From assembly GCA_965243415.1 (NCBI GenBank), contig OZ251549.1, positions 558,001 through 622,000 on the forward strand: a stretch of 64,000 bases of DNA, read 5' to 3'. The DNA comes from G965204755 sp965243415. GTDB lineage: Bacteria; Acidobacteriota; Vicinamibacteria; Marinacidobacterales; Marinacidobacteraceae. The notes beneath the pieces were generated by a model that saw nothing but the letters and a program-made list of their open reading frames with translations, was not told the origin of the DNA and searched no databases. A program made the position numbers and the translations under genes. Shown here in pieces: positions 16,079 to 24,895 of this stretch. Positions within the stretch are counted from its first letter, which is position 1; each line of letters begins with the position of its first letter.

Positions 16079-18283
16079 GTGACGATGACCGAGGAAACCC
16101 CGCCCCCGGCCGGCGCGCCGAGCCCGGGGCCGCCGGCGCCGGCCGGGGCGGAGCCCGAAGCCCCGGTCGCCGGGGACCCCGGAGCGCCGGAATCCGGGGG
16201 TTCGGGGGTTTCCGGCGGGAGAACCGCGCGGTCGGCGGCGGTCGCAGGGAACGGGAAGGACGCGCCCGCAAACCCGCCGGAAGCCGAAGCGCCGGGAACT
16301 CCCGCCGAGGAAACGGCCGCCGCCGAAGTCGCCGCCGCGCCGGCGACGCCGGTCGAAGGAGCCGGCGAGGACGCGGAACCCTCCGCGGAAGCGTCGGAAC
16401 CGGCGGAGCCGGGAATGGCCGCGGAGGAGGCGCCGGAAGAGGGAGAGTCGGCTTCGGCCGCAGAGGAACTCCCTTCGTCCGAGGCGACCTCGCTGTCGGC
16501 GGCGGTCGAAGAGGAAGACGCGGAAGCGCCGACCGCGGGGGGAGACGGGAACGCGGCGGACACGGAAGCGCCGGAATCCGCAGAACCGGACGCAGCCGCC
16601 GCGGACGCGCCCGAACCGGGGGAACCGGCGGCAGCCGCGGGCGAACCGCCTTCGTCCGGGGAACCCTCGTCATCGAAGGCGTTCGAAGCAGCGGACGAAG
16701 ACGCGTCGGTCGCGGAAGCCCCCGGATCCGCCGAACCGGGTGTCACTGCCGATGGCGCGCCGCACCGGGGGGAATCGGCAGCGGCAGCGGAGGAGCCCGC
16801 TTCGTCCGGAGAATCCTCGCCGGCGGAGGTGGTCGAACGAGCGGACGAAGGCGCGCCGGTCGTCCGGAAAGAGGGAAACCCGCCGGACGCGGAAACGCCG
16901 GGGCTCACCGGACCGGGTGTCACCGCCGCGGACGCGCCCGAACCGGGGGACTCGACCGCAGCGGCGGAGGAGCCCGCTTCGTCCGGGGAACCCTCGCCGG
17001 CGGAGACGGGCGAAGGAGTGGAAGAAGAACCGCCGGTCGCCGCGGCAGACCGGAACAGCGCGGGCGCGGAAACGCCGGGACCCGCCGAACCGGACGCCGC
17101 CACCGAGGACGCGCCCGAACCGGGGGACTCGGCCGCAGCGGCGGAAGAGCCCGCTTCGTCCGGGGCATCCTCACCAGCGGAGGAGATCGAACGAGCGGAC
17201 GAAGTCGCGCCGGTCGGCGAAGCGCCGCGGCCCACGGAACCGGGGGACTCCGCGGCAGCCGCGGACGAGCCGCCTTCGTCCGGGGAAGCCGCGCCATCGG
17301 AAGCGTTCGAAAGGGCGGGCGAAGAGGCGCCGGTCGCCGAGGAAGACGGGAACGCGCCGGAGGGGGAGGCGCCGGAACCCGTAGAACCGGGAGCCGCCGC
17401 CGGGGACGCGCCCTTCGACCGGGGCCCGCCGGAGCCGGGAGCGGAATCCGCCCTGGAGTCGCCGCCGGCGATGGCGCACCCGGCGGGGGGATCAGCGCCG
17501 GAGGAGTCGGCGTCATCCTCCCCGGGAACCGGCGTCGCGTCGGCCTTCCCGCCGGAGGACCCCGGATCGACCGCGGATGCCGAAGAGATCCCTCCCGAGG
17601 AAGCCGACGCGGCGGCGGAGAGCGCGACCCCCACGGGCGAGGCCGGCGTCCCCGACTCGCTGCTCGCCGCCATCGAGGCCCTGCTGTTCTCGCACGGGGA
17701 ACCGGTCTCCGTCGCGAAACTGGCCTTCGCCCTGGACGAGGATCCGACACTGGTCGAAGCCGCGGTCGCCGCCCTGGAGCACCGCTACTCCGAACCGGGC
17801 GCCGGACTGCGCCTGGCCCGGGTCGCCGGCGGCTTCCAACTCACCACCCGCGCCGACCTCCGCGAAGTCATCGAGCGCCTCCTGGCGCCGAAACGCGAGG
17901 AGGCGCTCTCCGAGTCGGCGGTGGACGCGCTCTCGGTCATCGCCTACCGCCAGCCGATCACCGTGCCGGAGTTGAACGAACTGCGGGGCGTCAACTCGCA
18001 GAGCGTCGTCTCCACGCTGCTGCGCCGCCGGCTGATCCGCTCCCGGGGCCGGAAGAAGGTCGTCGGCCGCCCGATGCTCTACGGCACCACCGACGAATTC
18101 CTGGAGCGGTTCGGGCTCGAAGGCCTCGACGACCTGCCCGAACTGGGCGAACTGGAGCCCCCCGGGTCGGCGCCCTCGTCCAGGCCCCCGGCGCCCCCCG
18201 CGCCCGCCGACGAATCGAATCGGCCCGACCGCGACCCGGAGGCCCCCGGCGCCGACGATCGCGCTCCGCCCGATTCGTCATGA
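16079..18283 (+). CDS. scpB: Segregation and condensation protein B with a very long repetitive N-terminal extension
   Basis: 734 residues, whereas ScpB is usually about 180-250. The recognisable ScpB part is at residues about 520-690: SLLAAIEALLFSHGEPVS, then winged-helix segments ending ALSVIAYRQPITVPELNELRG and KVVGRPMLYGTTDEFLERFGL. Residues 1-515 are Ala/Glu/Pro/Ser-rich, strongly acidic and built largely from about six degenerate repeats of 50-59 residues (see the repeat entry). The start may be GTG 16079 or the ATG two codons later. The last bases overlap the next gene by ATGA. ScpB dimers bind ScpA and regulate SMC; the role of the tail is unknown. Confidence 0.9.
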   Translation: MTMTEETPPPAGAPSPGPPAPAGAEPEAPVAGDPGAPESGGSGVSGGRTARSAAVAGNGKDAPANPPEAEAPGTPAEETAAAEVAAAPATPVEGAGEDAEPSAEASEPAEPGMAAEEAPEEGESASAAEELPSSEATSLSAAVEEEDAEAPTAGGDGNAADTEAPESAEPDAAAADAPEPGEPAAAAGEPPSSGEPSSSKAFEAADEDASVAEAPGSAEPGVTADGAPHRGESAAAAEEPASSGESSPAEVVERADEGAPVVRKEGNPPDAETPGLTGPGVTAADAPEPGDSTAAAEEPASSGEPSPAETGEGVEEEPPVAAADRNSAGAETPGPAEPDAATEDAPEPGDSAAAAEEPASSGASSPAEEIERADEVAPVGEAPRPTEPGDSAAAADEPPSSGEAAPSEAFERAGEEAPVAEEDGNAPEGEAPEPVEPGAAAGDAPFDRGPPEPGAESALESPPAMAHPAGGSAPEESASSSPGTGVASAFPPEDPGSTADAEEIPPEEADAAAESATPTGEAGVPDSLLAAIEALLFSHGEPVSVAKLAFALDEDPTLVEAAVAALEHRYSEPGAGLRLARVAGGFQLTTRADLREVIERLLAPKREEALSESAVDALSVIAYRQPITVPELNELRGVNSQSVVSTLLRRRLIRSRGRKKVVGRPMLYGTTDEFLERFGLEGLDDLPELGELEPPGSAPSSRPPAPPAPADESNRPDRDPEAPGADDRAPPDSS
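16409..17390 (+). repeat. Degenerate in-frame tandem repeats encoding the ScpB acidic extension
   Basis: About six units of roughly 150-177 bases. Each encodes a pattern like P-G-V/A-T/A-A-x-D-A-P-E-P-G-D-S-x-A-A-A-E-E-P, then A-S-S-G-E-x-S-P-A-E-x-x-E-x-A-D-E-x-A-P-V, then a variable E-T-P-G-type spacer. Units differ by substitutions and by presence or absence of the final spacer. All are in frame, so unit number could vary between strains without breaking scpB. Confidence 0.8.
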
Positions 18284-19803
18284 CCGCGGAGCGGCTGCAG
18301 AAACTCATCTCCGCGGCCGGCATCGCGTCTCGCCGCGCCGCCGAACGGCTCATCGTCGAAGGCCGGGTCACCGTGGACGGCGAAGTCGTCCGCGCCCTCG
18401 GCGTCCGCGCCGACCCCGAAGCCGCCGACATCCGGGTGGACGGCGCCCGACTCCGCGCCCTCCACCGCCCCCGCCGGTACGCGGTCCTGAACAAGCCCGT
18501 CGGACATCTGACCACCCGCTCCGACCCCTCCCGCCGCCCGACAGTGATGGATCTGCTGCCGCTGTCACTGCGGTCGCTCGCCCCGGTGGGCCGCCTGGAC
18601 GCCGCCAGTTCCGGCCTGGTGCTGTTCACCGACGACGGCGCCCTCGCCCAGCGGGTCACCCACCCGAAGTACCGCCTGCCGAAGACCTACCTGGCGACGG
18701 TGCGCGGCCTCCCCGAGGAGGAAGTCCTGGCCCGCGCGGTCCGCGGCCTCCGGGTGGACGGCGAGTTCCTGCGCCTCGACCGGGCCGAGGTCCTGGCCCG
18801 CTTCCCCCACGGCGCCGCCGCCCGGCGCCGCGCCCGGCTCAAGATCACCCTGCGCGGCGGCCGCAACCGGGAAATCCGCCGGGTGTTCGGCGTCCTGGGC
18901 CACCCGGTGGTCGAGTTGCACCGCACCCGCATCGGGCCGCTCAGCGACCGCGGCCTCCGCCCCGGCCGCTGGCGCCGATTGACGACCGCCGAAGTCGAGG
19001 AACTCCGTGAAGCGATCCGCCTCGCTTCGGGCGAAGAGACATCGGTCGGCGGCGAACGGACGCCGGAGACTGCCGACCGGGCGGAGAAGCCCCCGGGAAC
19101 CGACGAAGACGCCGCGCCCTCGGACGCCGCCGCCGCGGAAGCGAACGAACCCCCTCCCTTCGTCGTGGCCATAGACGGCCCCGCCGGCTCCGGGAAGACC
19201 TCGGTGGCCCGGGCCGTCGCCGAGCGCTTCGATCTCGGCTACTTCAACACCGGCGCCTCGGTCCGCGCCGTGGCTCTCGGCGCCATGCGGAACGGCGTCC
19301 CCCTCGACGAAGGCCCGCCCCTCTGCCCCTTCGCCTACCGCGTGTTCCTCGACCCGGAGGGCCGCGTCTTCCTCGACGGCGAAGAAGTCTCGACCGCGGT
19401 CCGCGCCCCGGAGGTCTCGCGGGGCGCTTCGGCGGTCGCCGTCCATCCCGAACTCCGCGAAGTCCTCGTCTCCCGCTGGCGCAGCGCCGCCGGCGGCGGG
19501 GGAGTCGTCGAAGGCCGGGACATCGGCACCGTGGTGTTCCCCGAAGCCCCGGTGAAGATCTTCCTGGAAGCCCGCCCCGAAGTCCGCGCCCGCCGCCGCT
19601 CGTCGGACGAAGGCGACCGCGATGTCCGCGTCGTGGAAGCGGAACTCAGCGACCGCGACCACACCGACTCCGGGCGGCAGGTCGCCCCCCTCCGCCGCGC
19701 CCCCGACGCCCACACCGTGGACACCAGCGAGTTGACCCTCGCCCAGACCGTCGACGAAGTCGCCGCCCTGGTCACCGCCGCCCGGCAGGCTCGGGGGGAA
19801 TAG
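18280..19803 (+). CDS. Fused RsuA/RluB-type pseudouridine synthase and cytidylate kinase
   Basis: 507-residue fusion. Residues 1-60: S4 RNA-binding domain (RLQKLISAAGIASRRAAERLI). Residues 60-245: pseudouridine synthase of the RsuA/RluB/E/F type with the catalytic Asp in GRLDAASSGL and the GRNREIRR motif. A linker of about 45 acidic residues follows. Residues 290-507: cytidylate kinase with P-loop GPAGSGKT, GYFNTGASVRA and EGRDIGTVVFPEAPVKIFL. In many genomes scpB, rluB and cmk are neighbours in this order, so the fusion joins two adjacent genes. Roles: modification of 23S (or 16S) rRNA, and phosphorylation of CMP/dCMP. Confidence 0.93.
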   Translation: MTAERLQKLISAAGIASRRAAERLIVEGRVTVDGEVVRALGVRADPEAADIRVDGARLRALHRPRRYAVLNKPVGHLTTRSDPSRRPTVMDLLPLSLRSLAPVGRLDAASSGLVLFTDDGALAQRVTHPKYRLPKTYLATVRGLPEEEVLARAVRGLRVDGEFLRLDRAEVLARFPHGAAARRRARLKITLRGGRNREIRRVFGVLGHPVVELHRTRIGPLSDRGLRPGRWRRLTTAEVEELREAIRLASGEETSVGGERTPETADRAEKPPGTDEDAAPSDAAAAEANEPPPFVVAIDGPAGSGKTSVARAVAERFDLGYFNTGASVRAVALGAMRNGVPLDEGPPLCPFAYRVFLDPEGRVFLDGEEVSTAVRAPEVSRGASAVAVHPELREVLVSRWRSAAGGGGVVEGRDIGTVVFPEAPVKIFLEARPEVRARRRSSDEGDRDVRVVEAELSDRDHTDSGRQVAPLRRAPDAHTVDTSELTLAQTVDEVAALVTAARQARGE

Positions 19804-19866
19804 GCCTTCGGGGCCGGGCGCCGCCTCCGTCGAAGAGTCCATGGACTCCCACCCCGGACCGCGCAG

Positions 19867-21114
19867 ATGATCCGCCGTTTCCAGGCCCTCGGCTACCGTT
19901 CTCTGCGGTATGTGGACCTCGAGTTGGACGACTTCCAGGTCCTGGTGGGCGACAGCGCCAGCGGGAAGAGCACCCTCTTCGACGCTTTGACCTTCGTCGG
20001 TGATCTCGTCGAAGAGGGCATCTTCTCGGCCACGACGAAGCGCACTGCGAATTTCAGGGATCTGGTATGGAATCGTCCGGATCGAGACCTGGGTTTCGAG
20101 TTGGCGCTGGAAGTCGAGATTCCATCGTCGCGCCCGGCGATGTACCGGGAGACCGCCTACGACCGGATCCGCTACGAAGTCGCGGTGCGGGAGGACAGCG
20201 CACACGGCCTGCGGTTCACCGGGGAACAGTGGTTTCCGCTCGTGGCGTCGGCGCCCGGGGCCCGGTCCGGCGATCGCTTTCCCGATCCGCCGCCGACTCC
20301 CGAGACCCTCTTCACTTCTTTCGGTGATCGGCGCCCCGTACGTTCACCGAACGATCTGCCCGGGGGCGGCGACCGCACTCCGCCGGACCTGGAGTACCCG
20401 GGCGACCCGACCTGGAGACGAGAATGGGCGGTCTCGGCTCTGGGACGACTCCCGCTCTCGCAGGCGTTCCCGGTGGATCGCTGGCTGAAGGACGAGTTGA
20501 GGGCCGTTACGCCCGTCTCGCTCGAGAGCGAGGCCCTTCGCCATCCCGGACCGCCGCGCCCGTCCAAAGACCGGTTGGATCGAAGCGGCTCGAACCTCCC
20601 CGGGCTCGTCGAGAAACTGAAGGCGAAAGGCGGTGGCGCCTACGAGGAATGGATCGAGCATGTCCGGACGGCGATTCCCGAACTGGAAGGCGTCGAGACG
20701 ATCGTTCGTCCGGAAGATCGGTACGCCTACCTGATGGTCCGCTACGCCTCCGGACTGCGCGCCCCTTCCTGGACGGTCGCCGAGGGCACTCTTCGACTCC
20801 TGGCGCTCACGCTTCCGGCGTATCTCGAGCCCGCAGGTTCATTGATTCTCGTCGAGGCGCCCGAGAAGGGTATGCATCTCAAGGCGTTGGACATCGTCTG
20901 CGACTCCCTGTATTCGGTCTACGACTCCCAGGTCCTGGTCTCGACGCACTCCCCCGCCGTCCTCCGTCGAACCCGACCCGAAAAAATCCGGTGCCTGGCC
21001 CGGGACGATGACGGGGCCACGGACATCGTTCGCGGCGACCAGCACCCGTTACTCAAGAACTGGAAGGATGAAGTCGACACGACCGCACTGTTCGCGATGA
21101 GCGTAGTCCGCTGA
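19867..21114 (+). CDS. Orphan ABC-type AAA ATPase with altered catalytic residues
   Basis: 415-residue ATPase of the AAA_21/RecF-like defence type, a clear paralogue of the 48712 gene (shared DLVWNRPD, DIVRGDxHP and THSP segments). Its nucleotide site departs from its paralogue at key points. The Walker A reads GDSASGKST instead of GPNAAGKST. The ABC signature Ser is lost (VAEGTLR versus ISDGTLR). The Walker B glutamate is replaced by Ala (VEAPEKGMHL versus VEEPENGIHP). The partner gene found beside the paralogue is absent here. It may be a decaying copy, a regulator or a non-hydrolysing sensor. It starts 63 bases after rluB/cmk. Confidence 0.85.
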   Translation: MIRRFQALGYRSLRYVDLELDDFQVLVGDSASGKSTLFDALTFVGDLVEEGIFSATTKRTANFRDLVWNRPDRDLGFELALEVEIPSSRPAMYRETAYDRIRYEVAVREDSAHGLRFTGEQWFPLVASAPGARSGDRFPDPPPTPETLFTSFGDRRPVRSPNDLPGGGDRTPPDLEYPGDPTWRREWAVSALGRLPLSQAFPVDRWLKDELRAVTPVSLESEALRHPGPPRPSKDRLDRSGSNLPGLVEKLKAKGGGAYEEWIEHVRTAIPELEGVETIVRPEDRYAYLMVRYASGLRAPSWTVAEGTLRLLALTLPAYLEPAGSLILVEAPEKGMHLKALDIVCDSLYSVYDSQVLVSTHSPAVLRRTRPEKIRCLARDDDGATDIVRGDQHPLLKNWKDEVDTTALFAMSVVR

Positions 21115-21266
21115 AGAGCGACCGGCCACAGCAGGAGCCGGAATCATCCGGGGGGGGTCGGCGAAGTCGGCGGTAGATCGGGTCACCCGACACGGATCTC
21201 CGGGGGCGACCGTGCGGTGATCGGCATCGGCACGAAAGAGGGCGGCGCGGCGCCGGCGGAGCACCG

Positions 21267-21986
21267 TCAATCGGGGTCGGCGCAGGGTTCGAGGTCGGGG
21301 GCGAAGGCCAGCGGCGCAGAGGGGTGGATGTCGATGGTGAGGGTTCGTTCGACCTGGCGCTCGGTGAAGTCGGGGTGGTTCGCGAACCATCCCTCGTCGC
21401 GGCCGAGGAACAACTCGTTGCCCCGGACGCGGAGTTCCCCGTCCCAGCGGTCTCCGAGGACGATCGTCCCCAACTTGCGCAGGACGACTCGCTCCCGGTC
21501 GGCGCGGATCACCCCGCCGTCCTCGGGTTCCGCGTCGGCGGCGATCCCGTGCCCGCGTTCGACGGCGAGGAACAGCAGATCCATGAAGGTCCCGGAGCCG
21601 CCGCCGGACGAGGCCGTCTTGAGGACCTGGACGCCGGAGTCCGTCATTCCGATGTACCGGTACCCGAAGGATTCGCGGGAAAAGCCGTCGGCCTCGGGCG
21701 CCTGCCGCCACCACACGAAGGGGCATCTCCCGGCCGACTGCCGCGCTTCGACTTCGTCGCCCGAAGTGCTGAACCGGTTGCTGTCGTTGGCGTCGGTGAG
21801 GTTGATCGCGACCACCAGGTCTCCGGTGTCGCTGAGCCAACCACCCATCTCGTGGAGGATGCGGGGATTCACGAACGTCGCCCGGGTGAACGAGGTACCG
21901 GCCTCGATCGTCGGCACCGGCTGGACCGGGCGGGCGGTGGCGGCACCGGCCAGCGCGGCGACCAGCGCGACGGCGAGTGGATTCAT
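21267..21986 (-). CDS. Secreted protein of unknown function, copy 2
   Basis: 239 residues with an N-terminal signal peptide (MNPLAVALVAALAGAATARP) and no other hydrophobic segment. I do not recognise the family. It is a tandem paralogue of the 22176 gene, with long identical stretches (TSFTRA, FVNPRIL, DTGDLVVAINLTDAN, ESFGYRYIGMTD, RVRGN, RDEGWFA). Two Cys are conserved between the copies: one in GRCPFV and one near the C-terminus. A periplasmic or extracellular location is predicted. It is last in the MerR-headed minus-strand cluster, 189 bases after its paralogue, and could have been added by duplication. Confidence 0.8.
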   Translation of the reverse strand: MNPLAVALVAALAGAATARPVQPVPTIEAGTSFTRATFVNPRILHEMGGWLSDTGDLVVAINLTDANDSNRFSTSGDEVEARQSAGRCPFVWWRQAPEADGFSRESFGYRYIGMTDSGVQVLKTASSGGGSGTFMDLLFLAVERGHGIAADAEPEDGGVIRADRERVVLRKLGTIVLGDRWDGELRVRGNELFLGRDEGWFANHPDFTERQVERTLTIDIHPSAPLAFAPDLEPCADPD

Positions 21987-22175
21987 TCGGGACGGGCTCT
22001 TCGCGGGACCGGCAGGATCGAGGGCTCGGAGCGCGGTCGGGCGCCGGCGGCCCCGCGGCGCCTCCGACCCGCGTTCCTCCGCCGCGATGCTACTGCGGGC
22101 GGGCCGGCCCGTCGCCCCGGCCGCCGGACAGCGGAACGGCCGAGACCGCCGCTGCCTCCGGGTATCGCCCCGGGG

Positions 22176-22901
22176 CTACCGGCTCGGGTCACCGCAGGGG
22201 ACTTCGTCGCCGGCGAAGACGAGGGGCGCCGACGGCTGGATATCCACGGTGAGAGTCCGTTCGGCCCGGCGGTCCGCGTAGTCGGGGTGATCCGCGAACC
22301 ATCCCTCGTCGCGCCCGATGAACAGGTCGTTGCCCCGGACGCGGAGTTCCCCGGCCCAGCGGTCTCCGGTGGCGACCGTTCCCAGCCGGCGCAGGACGAC
22401 CCGTTCGCGGACGGCGCGGACCACGCCGCCGGCGTCCGTCTCCTCGACGCGCCCGATCCCGCGCCCGAATTCCACGGTGAGGAACAGGAGATTCCCGAAG
22501 GTCCCGGAACCGCCGCCCCCCGAGGCGGTTCTCAGGACCTGGACGCCGGTGTCGGTCATGCCGATGTACCGGTATCCGAAGGACTCCCCGGAGGCGTTCC
22601 GACGCGGACGGCGACTCCACTGGACGAAGGGGCATCTCCCGTCCGACTCCCGGACCTCGATTTCGCTGCTCCCGGCGCTGAACCGATTGCTGTAGTTGGC
22701 GTCCGTGAGGTTGATCGCGACTACCAGGTCGCCCGTGTCGCTCATCCAGGTGTCCATCTCCTGGAGGATGCGGGGATTCACGAACGGCGCCCGGGTGAAC
22801 GAGGTGCCGGTCTCGATGGTCCGGACCGGCGGGGCCGGTCGGGCCGGCGCGGAGGCGGCGCTCGCGAGTGCGGCGAACAGCGCGGCGGTGAAGGCGGTCA
22901 T
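22176..22901 (-). CDS. Secreted protein of unknown function, copy 1
   Basis: 241 residues with a signal peptide (hydrophobic residues 2-19, Ala-rich cleavage region) and a soluble body nearly co-linear with the 21267 gene. No catalytic motif is visible. A Gly/Ser-rich loop (TASGGGGSGTF) and a conserved D-G-R-C-P-F-V segment stand out. It lies 36 bases downstream of the OmpA-like gene on the same strand, so it is probably in the same transcript. A structural or ligand-binding partner of the envelope motor is possible but is only inferred from position. Confidence 0.8.
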   Translation of the reverse strand: MTAFTAALFAALASAASAPARPAPPVRTIETGTSFTRAPFVNPRILQEMDTWMSDTGDLVVAINLTDANYSNRFSAGSSEIEVRESDGRCPFVQWSRRPRRNASGESFGYRYIGMTDTGVQVLRTASGGGGSGTFGNLLFLTVEFGRGIGRVEETDAGGVVRAVRERVVLRRLGTVATGDRWAGELRVRGNDLFIGRDEGWFADHPDYADRRAERTLTVDIQPSAPLVFAGDEVPCGDPSR

Positions 22902-22937
22902 GGCAGGTTTCCTTTCGGCGGAAGCGCGGCGGTCGGG

Positions 22938-23873
22938 TTACCGGCAGCCGGCGAGGGGGTGGGCGTCGAAGACGGGGTCGCGCCGGCGGAGGCGGATCTC
23001 GATGGTGCGGCGGAACGGGTTGTCGCCGCGGTCCTCGCCGGTGGCCCGGCCGAGGTCTCCGGGGATCAGCGTCTGGCCGGCGGAGAGGGCGACGACCAGG
23101 TAGCCGTGTTCTTCGCAGAGCGGAGCCAGTTCGCGGGCCACCGCCGCGGCGCGGGTGAAGGCGAGCCCCACGTTGTCGGCGGGCCGGAGCGGACGGGCTT
23201 CGCCGCCGAGATACGGGATGAGTGCTTCGTCCAGATTGCTGCGGCCGGCGATGGGACGCTCGTCGGTATGGCCGACGACCTCGATCACCTCGGCGCCGTA
23301 CTCCGCGGCGTACCGCTCGATCTGCGGAAGGACCTCGCCGTGCAGTTTCCCGGCGAACTCGGGCGAGATCCAGTTCCTCGCGGTGGGGAAGGAATAGCCG
23401 TCCGCTTCTTCGAGACGGATGATCGGCGGCCACCGGTGTCCGGGCTCCGCTTCGGGGTCGTCCGGTTCGGGGTCGTCCGGTTCGGGCGTCGGGACCGGCG
23501 GCGATGGCGGCGCGCACGAGTCTGCGGTTTCGCACTCGGCCGGAGTCGGTGTCGGGTCGTTCGGCGAAGCGTCGTCGTTCCCGGCATCGGCTTCGTCGTC
23601 CGCCTTCGGGTCACCGGGGGGGTGCTCCCCGCCGTCCGGGCCCGAACTCGGCGCTCCGGGCGCGGTTCCCCCGCCCCCGCCCCCGCCACCACCCTGGTCG
23701 GTGGGTGGCTCGTCGGTTCGCAGTCCCGGTTCCGTCGCCGCGACGGTCCAACTGAAGGCGAGGAGCAGCAGCACCAGGATGAAGGTGATGACCAGCATGA
23801 TCTCCAGGGCGCTGGTCCCGAAGATCCGGGCGCGCCGGACTTCCCGGTCGAAGTCCAGGGTGGACTGCTTCAC
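22938..23873 (-). CDS. MotB/ZorB-like protein: single TM and OmpA-like domain
   Basis: 311 residues. A cytosolic tail (1-20) precedes one TM helix (about 22-45) with an acidic residue, Glu24, at its start. This is the position where MotB and ZorB carry the proton-binding Asp. Residues 50-150 form a Gly/Pro/Asp/Glu-rich periplasmic linker including a polyglycine run. Residues 160-310 are an OmpA-like peptidoglycan-binding domain (EVIEVVGHTDERPI, NLD, and the RAAAVARELA helix). It overlaps the MotA-like gene by ATGA. Family knowledge suggests a stator anchored to the cell wall. Zorya-type function is an inference from architecture. Confidence 0.8.
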   Translation of the reverse strand: MKQSTLDFDREVRRARIFGTSALEIMLVITFILVLLLLAFSWTVAATEPGLRTDEPPTDQGGGGGGGGGTAPGAPSSGPDGGEHPPGDPKADDEADAGNDDASPNDPTPTPAECETADSCAPPSPPVPTPEPDDPEPDDPEAEPGHRWPPIIRLEEADGYSFPTARNWISPEFAGKLHGEVLPQIERYAAEYGAEVIEVVGHTDERPIAGRSNLDEALIPYLGGEARPLRPADNVGLAFTRAAAVARELAPLCEEHGYLVVALSAGQTLIPGDLGRATGEDRGDNPFRRTIEIRLRRRDPVFDAHPLAGCR

Positions 23874-24895
23874 GCCGCTTTCCGCGCCCAGAGGGCCCGC
23901 AGTCCCCGGGGAGCCGTCGCTTCCTTCTCCCGCGAAACCGTCTCGTTCAACCGGTCCACCGCCTCGGTCAGCCCCTGGAGCGCGGGCCCGGCGTCCACCT
24001 GCACCCGGAGGCCGAGGTTCGCCAGCCGGTCGAGCGCGGTATTGATCTTGTCCGCGGTCTCGCCGGACTCCCGGTCCCGCTGCGCGGCGGCCTCCGCCGA
24101 TTCGGAGAGCGTGGCGCCGAACGAACGCACCTCCGCCCCGAGCGCTCCGGCCGCCCGGTTCGTGGAGAGCCGCACCTGCTCCAGCCAGTTCGCGACCGCG
24201 TCCGCGCCCTCGACCACCCCTTCGGCGGCGCCCTCGACCCGCCGCGAAGCGACCGCGCCGGCGCGGGAGATGCCGTCCGCCGCCTCTTCGAGGGCCTTCC
24301 CCGCGGCCACCGCCGAGCGGGTGTACGCGTCGAGACCCTCCGGCAGCTCGGCGGCCCGCTGCCGCATGATCGTCAGGAGTTGCGCCATCTGCGCGACGGC
24401 GGCGTCCGCCTGCCGGGTCAACTCCAGCGCGGCGTCCTGGAGCCGCTGCCGCATCTCCCGGTGGTAGGCGTCGGCGTCGCCGCCCCGCTGGGTCAACAGC
24501 GTGCGCATCGTCATGCCCAGGAGCGTGGTGACGAGCGCCACGCCGAACGCCGGCAGGAAGGACACGATCGCCTCCCGCGCCGCCGTCTCCCCCGGCCTCA
24601 GGTGGAAGCCGAGGACGATGAGCCCGGAGATCAGCGAGGCGACGGTGAACAGGAAGCCGAGGTAGTAGAGGTTGTCCCCGGTCTCGTGCCGATCCATCCC
24701 CAACTGGCCCAAGCAGTACGAGCGGTAACCGAACATCGCCGCGACCATCACGACGGCCGGCGCCAGGAGCGAGAGGAGCGACCAGCGCGGGCTCAGGAAC
24801 CCGAATGCGAGCGTGAGGGCGAGCGCACCGCCGACCGCGAGGACGAAGACGCGGTCGTGCGACCGGCCCGGGGCCTTACCGACCGGGGCCGACAT
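23870..24895 (-). CDS. MotA/ExbB/ZorA-like proton-channel protein with helical tail
   Basis: 341 residues from an ATG at 24895 with GAGGTG upstream; an earlier ATG at 24919 is also possible. Four hydrophobic segments lie between residues about 15 and 130. They include GDNLYYLGFLFTVASLISGL and FGVALVTTLLGMTMRTLL, which match the spacing of the last two TM helices in MotA/ExbB/ZorA channels. The remaining 200 residues are a predicted long coiled coil, like the cytoplasmic tail of ZorA. It pairs with the OmpA-like gene by a 4-base overlap and overlaps the upstream gene by 20 bases. A proton-driven rotary motor is the family-based expectation. Confidence 0.78.
   Translation of the reverse strand: MSAPVGKAPGRSHDRVFVLAVGGALALTLAFGFLSPRWSLLSLLAPAVVMVAAMFGYRSYCLGQLGMDRHETGDNLYYLGFLFTVASLISGLIVLGFHLRPGETAAREAIVSFLPAFGVALVTTLLGMTMRTLLTQRGGDADAYHREMRQRLQDAALELTRQADAAVAQMAQLLTIMRQRAAELPEGLDAYTRSAVAAGKALEEAADGISRAGAVASRRVEGAAEGVVEGADAVANWLEQVRLSTNRAAGALGAEVRSFGATLSESAEAAAQRDRESGETADKINTALDRLANLGLRVQVDAGPALQGLTEAVDRLNETVSREKEATAPRGLRALWARKAA

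Noticed and set aside
21177..21189. TCGGGTCACCCGA inverted repeat between the convergent 21114 and 21267 gene ends as terminator
   Set aside because: A 5-bp stem with a 3-base loop and no U-tract is too weak to separate from chance in this composition.
23640..23700. CCCCCGCCCCC-type run as a third poly(C) element
   Set aside because: It is interrupted by G and lies in frame inside the OmpA-like gene, where it encodes a polyglycine linker.
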